Source: Candidatus Zixiibacteriota bacterium
Lineage (GTDB): Bacteria; Zixibacteria; MSB-5A5; JAABVY01
DNA: 10,740 nucleotides
Direction: 5' to 3'
Assembly (NCBI GenBank): GCA_014730285.1
Contig: WJIM01000334.1
Span: forward strand, 1-10,740
The position numbers were made by a program, and so were the translations under genes. This document shows, in pieces, positions 1 through 6,950 of the stretch. The notes under the pieces were generated by a model. The model had not been told where the DNA came from. It ran no database searches and saw only the letters and a list, made by a program, of their open reading frames with translations. Numbering within the stretch: position 1 is the stretch's first letter; every line of letters starts with the position of its first letter.

Positions 1-281
1 GATTTTTCTTCTTTGCCGAACATTTTGATCTGCCCGAACTGACCCTCATACTTCTTGATACTGTTTTCAAGATTATTCAAAAGCGCCTTGGCTGTTGTCG
101 GATTCAGGATCAGGCGCGCATGCACCTTCGCCTTTTTCATGCCCGGTGAGAATCTGGCAAAATCCAGAATAAATTCCGCCGGTGAAAAATTTATGATCTG
201 CAGATTGGAATATACCTCGTCGGGAAGGTCATCTCCAAGCGCTACTTTGATCTGCTGCGGCTGGCCCTGTGGCTGTTTCAT
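1..281 (-). CDS. DUF3467 family protein, C-terminus cut off by window edge
   Basis: The complement encodes at least 93 residues starting MKQPQGQPQQIKV and running off the left edge in frame without a stop. The sequence resembles the small DUF3467 family: an N-terminal beta region with NFSPAEFILDF, then a basic strand (KKAKVHARLILNP) and a helix (TTAKALLNNLENSIKKYE). Family members are about 90-110 residues, so only a few residues are probably missing. The ATG at 281-279 follows GGAGGAAATCTT on the minus strand, a good ribosome binding site. The biochemical role of the family is not known to me. The gene diverges from the heptose operon. An 80-residue reading on the opposite strand of this stretch is a shadow. 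Confidence 0.85.
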   Translation of the reverse strand, partial: MKQPQGQPQQIKVALGDDLPDEVYSNLQIINFSPAEFILDFARFSPGMKKAKVHARLILNPTTAKALLNNLENSIKKYEGQFGQIKMFGKEEK

Positions 282-293
282 AAGATTTCCTCC

Positions 294-322
294 TTGAACT
301 TTTCGCTTAAAAGTATTACAAT
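294..322 (+). promoter_or_regulatory. sigma-70-type promoter for the heptose operon
   Basis: TTGAAC (294-299), a 17-nt spacer, then TACAAT (317-322): five of six matches to each consensus hexamer at optimal spacing. Predicted initiation near 329 leaves a leader of about 28 nt before the TTG start at 357, with AAGGA in between. The same TTG at 294 could be read as a start codon, but here it is better explained as the -35 element. Confidence 0.7.
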
Positions 323-337
323 TCAGCCCAAAGTCAA
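310..337 (-). promoter_or_regulatory. possible divergent promoter for the DUF3467 gene
   Basis: On the minus strand TTGACT (337-332) is followed after 16 nt by TACTTT (315-310). The -35 is strong and the -10 weak (three of six). It would start transcription near 303, about 22 nt before the ATG at 281, and it overlaps the plus-strand promoter almost completely, so the two would compete for polymerase. Confidence 0.35.
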
Positions 338-356
338 TAGCAAAAAGGAATTTGGG

Positions 357-1370
357 TTGATAGTTGAGAAGCCGAGGATAGACGAGATTTTTTCACATCT
401 GGGGGGCAATTCCATCATTATTTTAGGCGACCTCATGATGGACCGCTATATGTGGGGTGAGGTCAATCGAATCTCGCCTGAAGCGCCGGTGCCGGTGGTT
501 GAGGTCAGAAACGAAACTCTGCTTCTGGGAGGAGCGGCTAATGTTGCGGTGAATATCAGGAAGCTCGGGGATGAACCCTACCTGGTCGGTGTTGTCGGCA
601 ATGATCTGCGCTCAGAAACATTCAATATTCTTCTGGGGGATAACGGCATCCGTTCGGACGGAATCGTAATGCATAACGGCCGCCCGACCACTATAAAGAC
701 CCGAATCATTGCACACAACCAGCAGGTGGTACGTGCCGACCATGAAACCACCGAGGAGATCGATCAGAAAACAGAAGAAGAGATATTCAAAAAAATCGAG
801 TCGAAAATCGGTGAGACAAAGGGTTTGATTATCTCCGATTACGGCAAGGGAGTTATTACCAAAGGGCTTTTGAAAAGGGTTATCGCTCTCTGTCGGGAGA
901 AAAATGTATTCGTTGCGGTTGACCCGAAGGATGTGAATTTCAAATCCTATGAACATGTTTCTGTCATTACTCCCAACCATCATGAGGCCGGATTTGCTTA
1001 CGGCAAGCGGATACGTAACGAGGATGATTTAAAGGAAGTGGGGTGGGGGCTTCTGAAAATTCTGGATGCCGAATCACTTCTGATAACACGCGGCCCGGAG
1101 GGCATGGCGCTTTTTGAAAAAAGCGGCAGCCTGACATTCCTGCCGACCGCCGCGCGCAAGGTTTATGATGTTACCGGGGCCGGCGATACGGTTATCTCCG
1201 CTTTTGTCTCGGCCATGGCAGCCGGGGCGGATCTTCCCGAGGCAGCCTATATATCCAATCAGGCGGCGGGAATTGTGGTGGGCGAGATCGGTACCGCCCA
1301 GGCCACAAAAGAGTCACTTATCAAAGAGATAAATAAACGTCTAAAAGGAAACAATAAATGGGTAGAGTAA
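357..1370 (+). CDS. hldE1 (rfaE1): D-glycero-beta-D-manno-heptose-7-phosphate kinase (HldE kinase-domain type)
   Basis: This PfkB/ribokinase-family kinase phosphorylates heptose 7-phosphate at C1 on the way to ADP-heptose, the precursor of LPS inner-core heptose. The 337-residue product matches the HldE kinase domain in length. It shows the family N-terminal block ILGDLMMDRYMWG followed by RISPEAPVPVVEV, the GGAANVA turn (about residues 58-64), RPTTIKTRIIA (109-119), and the PfkB signature DVTGAGD (271-277) with catalytic Asp277. I chose TTG 357 because AAGGA lies 7 nt upstream and the domain begins right after it. An upstream in-frame TTG at 294 would overlap the promoter. The gene overlaps the adenylyltransferase gene by 13 bp, so translation is probably coupled. 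In Escherichia coli both activities are fused in HldE; here they are separate. Confidence 0.92.
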   Translation: MIVEKPRIDEIFSHLGGNSIIILGDLMMDRYMWGEVNRISPEAPVPVVEVRNETLLLGGAANVAVNIRKLGDEPYLVGVVGNDLRSETFNILLGDNGIRSDGIVMHNGRPTTIKTRIIAHNQQVVRADHETTEEIDQKTEEEIFKKIESKIGETKGLIISDYGKGVITKGLLKRVIALCREKNVFVAVDPKDVNFKSYEHVSVITPNHHEAGFAYGKRIRNEDDLKEVGWGLLKILDAESLLITRGPEGMALFEKSGSLTFLPTAARKVYDVTGAGDTVISAFVSAMAAGADLPEAAYISNQAAGIVVGEIGTAQATKESLIKEINKRLKGNNKWVE

Positions 1371-1831
1371 TAGGAGTACAGCGGCTGGTGGAACTCAGAC
1401 GCAGTTGGCGGAGCTGCTGTGTTGTTTTCACCAACGGTGTGTTCGATCTGATACATTACGGTCATCTGAAATTGCTGGAAGACTGCAAAATCATGGGCAC
1501 GGTTTTGATTGTAGGCATGAATTCGGATGCGTCGGTGAAGAAGATAAAAGGCCCCAAACGTCCCATAATGCCCTACAAGGATAGAAGCAAACTACTGGCC
1601 GCGTTGAAGCCGGTGGATTATGTGGTCTCGTTTGGCGAGGAAACTCCGCTGAAATTAATCAAGAAGCTCAAGCCGGATGTACTGGTCAAAGGCGCCGATT
1701 ACAAGCTTGAAGAAATAGTTGGAGCAAAAGAGGTAAAGGAATGGGGCGGAAGAGTTAAGCGCGTGAAGCTTCTGCCCGGACGCTCGACCTCTGAACTGAT
1801 TAAGAAGATCGGCAAGCTCTCTGGAAGATAA
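1358..1831 (+). CDS. hldE2 (rfaE2): D-glycero-beta-D-manno-heptose 1-phosphate adenylyltransferase
   Basis: This 157-residue cytidylyltransferase-like nucleotidyltransferase transfers AMP from ATP to heptose 1-phosphate, giving ADP-heptose. Visible motifs are TNGVFDLIHYGH (residues 25-36) with the nucleotide-binding HxGH (His33, His36), VGMNSDASVKKIKGPKRPI (52-70), KGADY (111-115) and a C-terminal GRSTSELIKKI (141-151), corresponding to the family's RxSTT-type motif. Its length matches the HldE C-terminal domain. The ATG lies inside the end of the kinase gene, with AAGGAA 7 nt before it. The two genes together reproduce E. coli HldE as two polypeptides. The 4-epimerase and the heptose 7-phosphate isomerase and phosphatase of the pathway are not in this window. 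Confidence 0.93.
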   Translation: MGRVIGVQRLVELRRSWRSCCVVFTNGVFDLIHYGHLKLLEDCKIMGTVLIVGMNSDASVKKIKGPKRPIMPYKDRSKLLAALKPVDYVVSFGEETPLKLIKKLKPDVLVKGADYKLEEIVGAKEVKEWGGRVKRVKLLPGRSTSELIKKIGKLSGR

Positions 1832-1839
1832 AGTTTTAC

Positions 1840-1868
1840 TTGACAGTGTTTAAGCGCAGGTTTAACTT
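1840..1868 (+). promoter_or_regulatory. possible internal promoter before the TPR gene
   Basis: A perfect TTGACA (1840-1845) is followed after 17 nt by TAACTT (1863-1868), a weak -10 with three of six matches. It sits in the only sizeable gap inside the run of plus-strand genes and would start near 1875, just before the ribosome binding site of the TPR gene. It may let the downstream genes be expressed apart from the heptose genes. Confidence 0.4.
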
Positions 1869-1888
1869 TTGAGTTTGGAAGGTTGAGT

Positions 1889-2488
1889 GTGATAAAATTA
1901 TCTCTGGCGAAAGGGAAGTCGGATTCTGAGATTGCGGTTCTGGAGAATTATCTACCGGAATCATTTGCACGACTGGCTGATGTTTACCTTGCCAGAGGTG
2001 AGCGCCAGAAGGCCCTCGAGATTTTAAAACGGCATGCTGATGACTTTCCCGAGTATCCTACAGGTTTCTGGATGCTCGGCAGGATTTATTACAGCCTGAA
2101 GGAAAAGGAGAAAGCCTTAGCTTACCTGCATAAAACATTACAGATAATACCCGAGCATCTGGCGGCGCTGGAATTGATCGGCAAAATCTACATGGAAAGC
2201 GGAGAGCATGCTCTTGCACGCTCTTATCTGAAGCAGGTTGGTCAGGCCGACGAGCTGGGGGAAATTGTATTCAAAACAAAATCCGATGAGGCAAAAGTTA
2301 AGGCCGAAAAAGAGAAGATCGAGGATGTTCGTGAGCGGGCCAAGGGCAAGTTCGCGACAGAGACTATGGTTAATCTTTATGTAAGACAAGGACATAAGAA
2401 GCTGGCCAGGGAACTTTGCGAGGAGATACTGGTTATGCAACCTGAAAACACCCGTATAAAAACAATCTTAAAGGAGCTGGAGAATTAA
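1889..2488 (+). CDS. TPR-repeat protein, function unknown
   Basis: This protein of about 199 residues consists mainly of tetratricopeptide repeats, which form helical scaffolds for protein-protein contacts. Three consecutive repeats are visible at about residues 23-122, with the typical small and aromatic positions (ARLADVYLARGERQKALEIL, then WMLGRIYYSLKEKEKALAYL, then ELIGKIYMESGEHALARSYL). A charged linker rich in Lys and Glu follows, then a fourth degenerate repeat (VNLYVRQGHKKLARELCEEI) near the C-terminus. No signal peptide or membrane segment is seen, so it is probably cytoplasmic. I prefer GTG 1889 because GGAAGG (1877-1882) is 6 nt upstream; TTG 1883 abuts that site. The next gene starts one base after the stop, implying co-transcription. 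Repeats alone do not reveal the partner. Confidence 0.8.
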   Translation: MIKLSLAKGKSDSEIAVLENYLPESFARLADVYLARGERQKALEILKRHADDFPEYPTGFWMLGRIYYSLKEKEKALAYLHKTLQIIPEHLAALELIGKIYMESGEHALARSYLKQVGQADELGEIVFKTKSDEAKVKAEKEKIEDVRERAKGKFATETMVNLYVRQGHKKLARELCEEILVMQPENTRIKTILKELEN

Positions 2489-2489
2489 T

Positions 2490-3560
2490 ATGCCATCCAA
2501 TTTAAAGCGCCTACAGCAATTGGTTAAAAAAGAGAATCTGGACTGTCTGCTTGTTACTGATGTTACCAATATACGTTACCTGACCGGTTACTCGGGATCC
2601 TCAGCTAAGCTTCTGGTATTTCCGACACAGACATACTTTTTCACCGATTTCCGTTACAAGGATCAGGTCAAGAAAGAGGTTAAGGGCGCAAAAATTGAGA
2701 TCGGCCAGCGTGATCCGATGATGGATTTTCCCAGCTTCAAACCTCTGCAAAAGAAGAATATCACAATAGGCTTCCAATCGGAATATATAACCCATGCCAT
2801 GCTTGAGCAGCTAAAAGAGCTGCTTCCGGAAGCCATATTTGTGCCAACAAAAAATATTGTGGGCACTCTTTCGATCATAAAGACTCAGGCTGAGATTAAG
2901 CTGATTCGTGAAGCTGTTAAGATTTCGGACAAAGCCTTTGACCGGATATTGGGTTATATCGAACCGGGTCTGCGCGAGGATGAGATTGCGGCAGAGCTGG
3001 AATATCAGATGAAGATTCTGGGCTCGGAGAAGCCAGCCTTCGATACGATTGTGGCATCAGGCCCCAGATCGGCACTGCCTCATGGCGTGGCCTCCGACCG
3101 CAAAGTTCAGAAGGGCGATTACATTACTATGGATTTCGGCGCCAAATACAAAGGTTATCATTCCGATATGACCCGCACGATAGTTGTGGGCAAAGCCACC
3201 CAGAAGCAGAAAAAGATATATAATCTGGTTTTGAAGGCTCAGAAGGCAGGATGCCGTTACGCAAAAGCGGGAATTACGGGAAAAGAGCTTGACAAAAAAG
3301 TTAGAAAGATTATAGAGAAGGCCGGATATGGAAAGAATTTCGGCCATGGGCTGGGTCACGGGCTGGGAACTGTGGTTCATGACGCCCCGCCGGTTTCGCC
3401 CCTATCCGAGGTAGAACTGAAACCGAATATGGTTGTAACGATAGAACCCGGCATTTATATTTCCGGCTGGGGCGGAGTCAGAATCGAGGATGACGTTGTT
3501 CTGAAAAAGAACAGTTGTGTCATTTTGAACAAAGCTGAAAAAATGTTAATTGAATTATAA
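2490..3560 (+). CDS. M24B family Xaa-Pro aminopeptidase/dipeptidase
   Basis: This is a dinuclear metallopeptidase of the pita-bread fold that removes residues preceding proline. The 356-residue protein has the creatinase-like N-terminal domain (about 1-125, including YLTGYSGSSAKLLVF) and the catalytic M24 domain (about 130-356). All five metal ligands are visible: Asp215 in MDFGAKYKGYHSDMTRT, Asp226 in the same block, His290 in GHGLGHGLGTVVHDAPP, Glu319 in TIEPGIYI and Glu333 in RIEDDV. His297 of VVHD is the usual second histidine. The length fits the compact PepQ/YpdF-like group rather than the longer E. coli PepP, so no symbol is assigned. The ATG follows GGAG by 7 nt and lies one base past the TPR stop. 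The peptidase-accB neighbourhood occurs in many bacteria, often with efp between; efp is absent here. Confidence 0.93.
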   Translation: MPSNLKRLQQLVKKENLDCLLVTDVTNIRYLTGYSGSSAKLLVFPTQTYFFTDFRYKDQVKKEVKGAKIEIGQRDPMMDFPSFKPLQKKNITIGFQSEYITHAMLEQLKELLPEAIFVPTKNIVGTLSIIKTQAEIKLIREAVKISDKAFDRILGYIEPGLREDEIAAELEYQMKILGSEKPAFDTIVASGPRSALPHGVASDRKVQKGDYITMDFGAKYKGYHSDMTRTIVVGKATQKQKKIYNLVLKAQKAGCRYAKAGITGKELDKKVRKIIEKAGYGKNFGHGLGHGLGTVVHDAPPVSPLSEVELKPNMVVTIEPGIYISGWGGVRIEDDVVLKKNSCVILNKAEKMLIEL

Positions 3561-3578
3561 AGGTGGTGAGTGGTTCTC

Positions 3579-4100
3579 ATGTTGGAATCAATGATTAGAA
3601 AGCTGGTCAAGCTGGTTGAGGAATCCGATATCGCCCAGCTCGAGGTTTCCAGCTGGGGGCGCAGGGTCAAGATTACCAAGCGTTATGCTCCCGGCTCGCG
3701 AAATGGCCATTCATCCGAGGGCGCATTGACGGAAGTCGTTGTGCCATATTCGCCTCCAAAACCCGAAAGCACACCCCCTCCCACGCCTCAGGCGGTTCCG
3801 AAGCAAAAAGAATCGGCGCCGGAGGTTGCAGAGACGGCTGAATCTGCCGATGATAAATACGTACCGATTAAGTCACCCATGGTGGGGACCTTTTACGCTT
3901 CGCCGGAGCCGAATGCTCCGCCTTACGTGAAAGTCGGCGACACAATTCAAAAAGGAGCTGTGGTCTGTATTGTCGAGGCCATGAAACTGATGAATGAAAT
4001 CGAGTCGGATGTTTCGGGACGTGTTGTCAAACTCTTGGTGGAAAACGCGCAGCCGGTCGAATTCGGACAGACACTTTTCCTTGTTGAGCCTGTAGCTTAA
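3579..4100 (+). CDS. accB: biotin carboxyl carrier protein of acetyl-CoA carboxylase
   Basis: This carrier holds the biotin that biotin carboxylase charges and that carboxyltransferase uses to make malonyl-CoA for fatty acid synthesis. The 173-residue protein has a helical N-terminus (IRKLVKLVEESDIAQLEV, about 6-23), a Pro/Ala/Glu-rich flexible linker (about 56-92), and a C-terminal biotinyl domain (about 94-173). EAMKLMNEI gives the biotinylated Lys136, 37 residues from the C-terminus. KSPMVGTFYASPEP (98-111) includes the thumb typical of true AccB. I chose ATG 3579 because AAGGTGGTGA (3560-3569), one mismatch from the ideal anti-16S complement, precedes it; a GTG at 3570 would overlap that site. 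The usual partner accC does not follow; pilT does. Confidence 0.95.
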   Translation: MLESMIRKLVKLVEESDIAQLEVSSWGRRVKITKRYAPGSRNGHSSEGALTEVVVPYSPPKPESTPPPTPQAVPKQKESAPEVAETAESADDKYVPIKSPMVGTFYASPEPNAPPYVKVGDTIQKGAVVCIVEAMKLMNEIESDVSGRVVKLLVENAQPVEFGQTLFLVEPVA

Positions 4101-4136
4101 GAAAAGAAATACGAATCTACATCAAGGAGGGTGTGT

Positions 4137-5249
4137 ATGAATCTGCGCCAGATGCTGGTGGAGATGTTATCCAAGGGCGCCTCCGATTTACATCTCAGAG
4201 TAGGGATTCGTCCCACAATGAGGGTCGATGGTGTGCTGACTCACATAAATACACCTGCGCTCAGTAAAGAGGATATGAACGATATCCTCAATCAGATTTT
4301 GAAACCCGAACAGCAGAAAAGATTTCTGGCAAGAAATGAAATGGACCTGGCCCTGTCGGTCGCCAAGCTGGGACGATTCAGGATCAATCTGTTCAGGCAG
4401 AGAGGTACGATCGGTATCGCACTGCGTGCGGTCAATACGACGGTACCGACATTCGATGAGCTCAATCTTCCGCCTATCGTGCAGAAGATCGCCGAGAATC
4501 GGCGCGGACTGGTGATCGTAACCGGTACAACCGGTTCGGGCAAGTCGACCACACTGGCCTCGATGATCGAGCATATCAATTCCGCGAGGAAAGATAATGT
4601 TCTGACAGTCGAGGATCCGATCGAGTATATTTACCGCGACAAGGAGTGTATTATCTCGCAGCGTGAGGTGGGAGGCGATACTCCATCTTTCGGATCGGCT
4701 CTGCGTCATGCCTTCCGTCAGGATCCAGATACGATTCTGATCGGTGAGATTCGTGACTCAGATACTATGTCTACCGCACTTTCCGCGGCTGATACGGGAC
4801 ACTTCGTGCTGACCACATTACATACAATGAACACGGTCGAAACTATTTCACGAATTATATCGTTCTTCCCTCCGCACCAGCATCAACAGGTGCGGCTGCT
4901 TCTGGCGGGAACGTTGAAGGCGATTATCTGCCAGAGACTTCTGGGACGCTCCGACAGAGCGGGACGAGTTCCGGCGGTTGAGGTGATGATTGGTACCGCA
5001 TCGATTCGCGAATGCCTGATTAATCCCGAGAAAACCATGGATATTATGGACCTGGTAGAGTCGGGCGGTATTCAGTATGGTATGCAGTCGTTCGATCAGT
5101 CAATTATGAAGCTCTATCGTCAGGGCGTAATTTCTTACGAGGAAGCGATGTCGCAGGCGACCAATCCCGAAGACTTCGACCTTCGTCTCAAGGGGATCAC
5201 CGCTTCATCCGACCGGGGATGGAACGAATTCGAAAGATCAGATGCCTGA
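4137..5249 (+). CDS. pilT: type IV pilus retraction ATPase PilT
   Basis: PilT is a hexameric cytoplasmic motor that depolymerises type IV pili, powering twitching motility and DNA uptake. The 370-residue product has the PAS-like N-terminal domain (KGASDLHLRVGIRPTMRVDG, about 13-32) and a RecA-like core. Visible motifs are Walker A GTTGSGKST (130-138), the Asp box VEDPIEY (158-164), Walker B ILIGEIRD (200-207) with Glu204, and the His box TTLHT (226-230). The C-terminus carries ASIRECL, matching the region of the AIRNLIRE motif needed for retraction, and the typical SFDQSIMKLYRQG. Length agrees with the PilT family. ATG 4137 has a perfect AAGGAGG (4124-4130) 6 nt upstream; an in-frame GTG at 4131 is too close to it. 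No other pilus gene is in view. Confidence 0.95.
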   Translation: MNLRQMLVEMLSKGASDLHLRVGIRPTMRVDGVLTHINTPALSKEDMNDILNQILKPEQQKRFLARNEMDLALSVAKLGRFRINLFRQRGTIGIALRAVNTTVPTFDELNLPPIVQKIAENRRGLVIVTGTTGSGKSTTLASMIEHINSARKDNVLTVEDPIEYIYRDKECIISQREVGGDTPSFGSALRHAFRQDPDTILIGEIRDSDTMSTALSAADTGHFVLTTLHTMNTVETISRIISFFPPHQHQQVRLLLAGTLKAIICQRLLGRSDRAGRVPAVEVMIGTASIRECLINPEKTMDIMDLVESGGIQYGMQSFDQSIMKLYRQGVISYEEAMSQATNPEDFDLRLKGITASSDRGWNEFERSDA

Positions 5250-5269
5250 TATCTTCTATCAAGCTTATG

Positions 5270-5300
5270 AACGGCGTACCTTCCGGGTGCGCCGTTTTTT
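5270..5300 (+). terminator. intrinsic terminator after pilT
   Basis: An 11-bp stem (AACGGCGTACC at 5270-5280 with GGTGCGCCGTT at 5286-5296, one G-U pair) closes a 5-nt loop. The stem runs into six T residues at 5295-5300. It lies 20 bp after the pilT stop and probably ends the long plus-strand operon. Confidence 0.88.
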
Positions 5301-5312
5301 ACTTGATATATA

Positions 5313-5377
5313 TTGAAATATTAATTTTCCCAGCATAATATTCTAAGGCATCATGGTGATTTGTCGAAAAATATAAT
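5313..5377 (+). promoter_or_regulatory. candidate sigma-70 promoters upstream of the two-receiver gene
   Basis: TTGAAA (5313-5318), 17 nt, TAATAT (5336-5341) is the best-spaced pair. A perfect TATAAT at 5372-5377 is a second possible -10 but has no good -35. Either would give a leader of well over 100 nt before the ATG at 5502. Apart from the terminator, these elements and the sigma-54-like element at 5469-5483, I see no gene or RNA structure in the 252-bp gap 5250-5501. Confidence 0.35.
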
Positions 5378-5468
5378 AGGGAATTTAGAGGGCAAAGTGC
5401 GGATTTGTGATTTTTAACCGGGGCAATGCAACGGCAGTTAAATATGGGGCATGTTATCCTGAAAAGAT

Positions 5469-5483
5469 CGGCACATAACTTGT
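5469..5483 (+). promoter_or_regulatory. sigma-54-like -24/-12 element
   Basis: CGGCACATAACTTGT compares with the sigma-54 consensus TGGCAC-N5-TTGC. GG lies at 5470-5471 and the -12 G at 5482, separated by exactly 10 nt, with mismatches at the first T and the last C. Initiation would fall near 5494, leaving only about 8 nt before the ATG at 5502 and no room for a normal ribosome binding site. That argues against function or for a nearly leaderless transcript. Confidence 0.25.
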
Positions 5484-5501
5484 GAAAATGGATATCCGAT
5501 T

Positions 5502-6290
5502 ATGAAGATTATTGCATTAATGGGCAAGCTGGAGATTTTGAAAGATCTTAAATGCATTTTAGAATCCGATAAGAATGAAATTATTGGAGTGGATTCGCCG
5601 CGAAAACTTATCCTGGGACTTGAGGAAGATATTCAGATCGATATGGTCATTGCGGATGCTGAGCTGCTGCATGATTCGGAGGTCGATATCCTCGGTTTCA
5701 TTCAAAACAGGCAGCGTTACAACTGGCTGCCGGTTCTGGCTACCTGTAATGATTGCGAGCCTGAGAAAATGATGTCGCTGGTTAGAAGGGGAGTCTATGA
5801 TATTTTACTTTATCCATTCGACCGCGAGATATTTCTTGAGCGGATTAAAACCGCCGAACTGAACGGGCGCCGAAAAATCGTGGTGATTGATGACGAACCT
5901 TCTATTCTCGAAATCCTGACCGATGTGTTTGAGCTTGAAAGACATATAGTGTACCCCTTTACTTGTGCCGAAGGCGCGTTTAAATTTCTGGAAGAATATG
6001 ATAAAAGTGTTCACGCCGTAGTTTCTGATATTCTTCTGCCCGGTGCAACAGGAATTGATGTTTTGAAGAAAGTAAAGGCCGAATATTCAAATTTACCAAT
6101 AATATTAATAACCGGTCATAGCGGAAAATTTTCGCCTGATAAGCTTATGGCGATTGGCGCTGACGGCTATTTCAAGAAGCCTTTCCACAATGTGGATTTG
6201 ATCAGGACTTTATTTACTATTTTGCAAAAGTACAGCCGCTACAAAAAGAAAAAAATCCAACCAGAGCAGGAAAAACAGCCGGTATCATAA
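5502..6290 (+). CDS. tandem receiver-domain protein without output domain
   Basis: The 262-residue protein contains two CheY-like receiver domains. The first (about 1-118) is degenerate: the N-terminal acidic pair is missing (ALMGK in its place), Asp52 in VIADAEL could sit at the phosphorylation position, and the usual Lys before Pro-Phe is Tyr104 (LLYPF). The second (about 124-243) is canonical: IDDE (Asp130, Asp131), phospho-acceptor Asp176 in SDILLP, Thr204 in ITGH and Lys226 in FKKPF. A basic-polar tail follows and no DNA-binding or enzymatic domain is seen, so it probably acts by protein contact, receiving phosphate from a kinase not in this window. The ATG has only a weak ribosome binding site. 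It lies downstream of a terminator and is probably monocistronic. No partner is identified. Confidence 0.85.
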   Translation: MKIIALMGKLEILKDLKCILESDKNEIIGVDSPRKLILGLEEDIQIDMVIADAELLHDSEVDILGFIQNRQRYNWLPVLATCNDCEPEKMMSLVRRGVYDILLYPFDREIFLERIKTAELNGRRKIVVIDDEPSILEILTDVFELERHIVYPFTCAEGAFKFLEEYDKSVHAVVSDILLPGATGIDVLKKVKAEYSNLPIILITGHSGKFSPDKLMAIGADGYFKKPFHNVDLIRTLFTILQKYSRYKKKKIQPEQEKQPVS

Positions 6291-6316
6291 TTCCGGGGTG
6301 CCAATCACCATTCTGA

Positions 6317-6946
6317 TTATTTGATTGTCCTCACGACTACAAAGCCGCCCGTTCCATATCCCGGTTTCATATCTTCGAGCTTGCTGATTTCAGAAGGATT
6401 GTTAAAGATGGTTTGTATAAACTGCGGATTCTTAAAACCGCTTTCGGTCAGAAGGTTTTTAATTTCTTCAGCAGAATAGAAGCTTGCATGCTTATAAAAT
6501 TCGTTTTTGCTTTTATGCTTCTCATACATTTGCCCCAGGGGGCTCTCCCTGTCAATCAATGCTATTATTATAACTCCCCCATTTTTTAAAATGCGATTGG
6601 CCTCGGTGAAGGCCGCGCGGACATCATCGAGAAAGCATACCACGGTAACCATCAAAACATAATCAAATTGATTATCATCAAAGGGCAGTTTTTCAGCAAT
6701 ACCATCAACCACATCAATTCCACGCTCTTTTGCAATGGCACGCATATTTGCGGAAGGCTCGAGCCCATGCTTTATACCAAGGGGACCCGCAAACCGCCCG
6801 GTACCCACTCCAATCTCGATCCCATCACCGCTTTCAGGCAGAAAATGCTTTACAGCCTTTAGCTCGGACTCGTATGCCATACGGTTCTCCTCAAACCAGG
6901 AATCATATTCGCTGGAATATTTATCAAAAGGCTCGGACTTGGGCAT
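6317..6946 (-). CDS. class I SAM-dependent methyltransferase
   Basis: The 209-residue protein has the Methyltransf_11-type Rossmann fold. Motif I is IEIGVGTGRFA (43-53), contacting S-adenosylmethionine. GLEPSANM (61-68) carries the acidic residue that usually binds the ribose, IAEKLPFDDNQFDYVLMV (83-100) covers motifs II-III, and RILKNGGVIIIALIDRES (118-135) is the post-motif region. The substrate cannot be read from the sequence; distant relatives methylate small molecules such as quinones, fatty acids or metalloids. ATG 6946 is preferred because AGGA lies 8 nt before it; a longer reading to 7018 would overlap the OsmC gene. Only 4 nt separate it from the OsmC stop, so the two are almost surely co-transcribed. 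It converges with the two-receiver gene with 26 bp between and no clear terminator. Confidence 0.85.
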   Translation of the reverse strand: MPKSEPFDKYSSEYDSWFEENRMAYESELKAVKHFLPESGDGIEIGVGTGRFAGPLGIKHGLEPSANMRAIAKERGIDVVDGIAEKLPFDDNQFDYVLMVTVVCFLDDVRAAFTEANRILKNGGVIIIALIDRESPLGQMYEKHKSKNEFYKHASFYSAEEIKNLLTESGFKNPQFIQTIFNNPSEISKLEDMKPGYGTGGFVVVRTIK

Positions 6947-6950
6947 AAAA

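Noticed and set aside
55..297. 80-residue plus-strand reading opposite the DUF3467 gene
   Set aside because: It lacks a ribosome binding site and family features and lies antisense to a well-supported gene.
294..356. N-terminal extension of the heptose kinase to TTG 294
   Set aside because: The extension overlaps a near-consensus promoter, adds residues absent from the family and lacks a suitably placed ribosome binding site.
6291..6316. Bidirectional terminator between the converging receiver and methyltransferase genes
   Set aside because: Only a 4-bp GGTG/CACC pairing and no T-run are visible in 26 bp.
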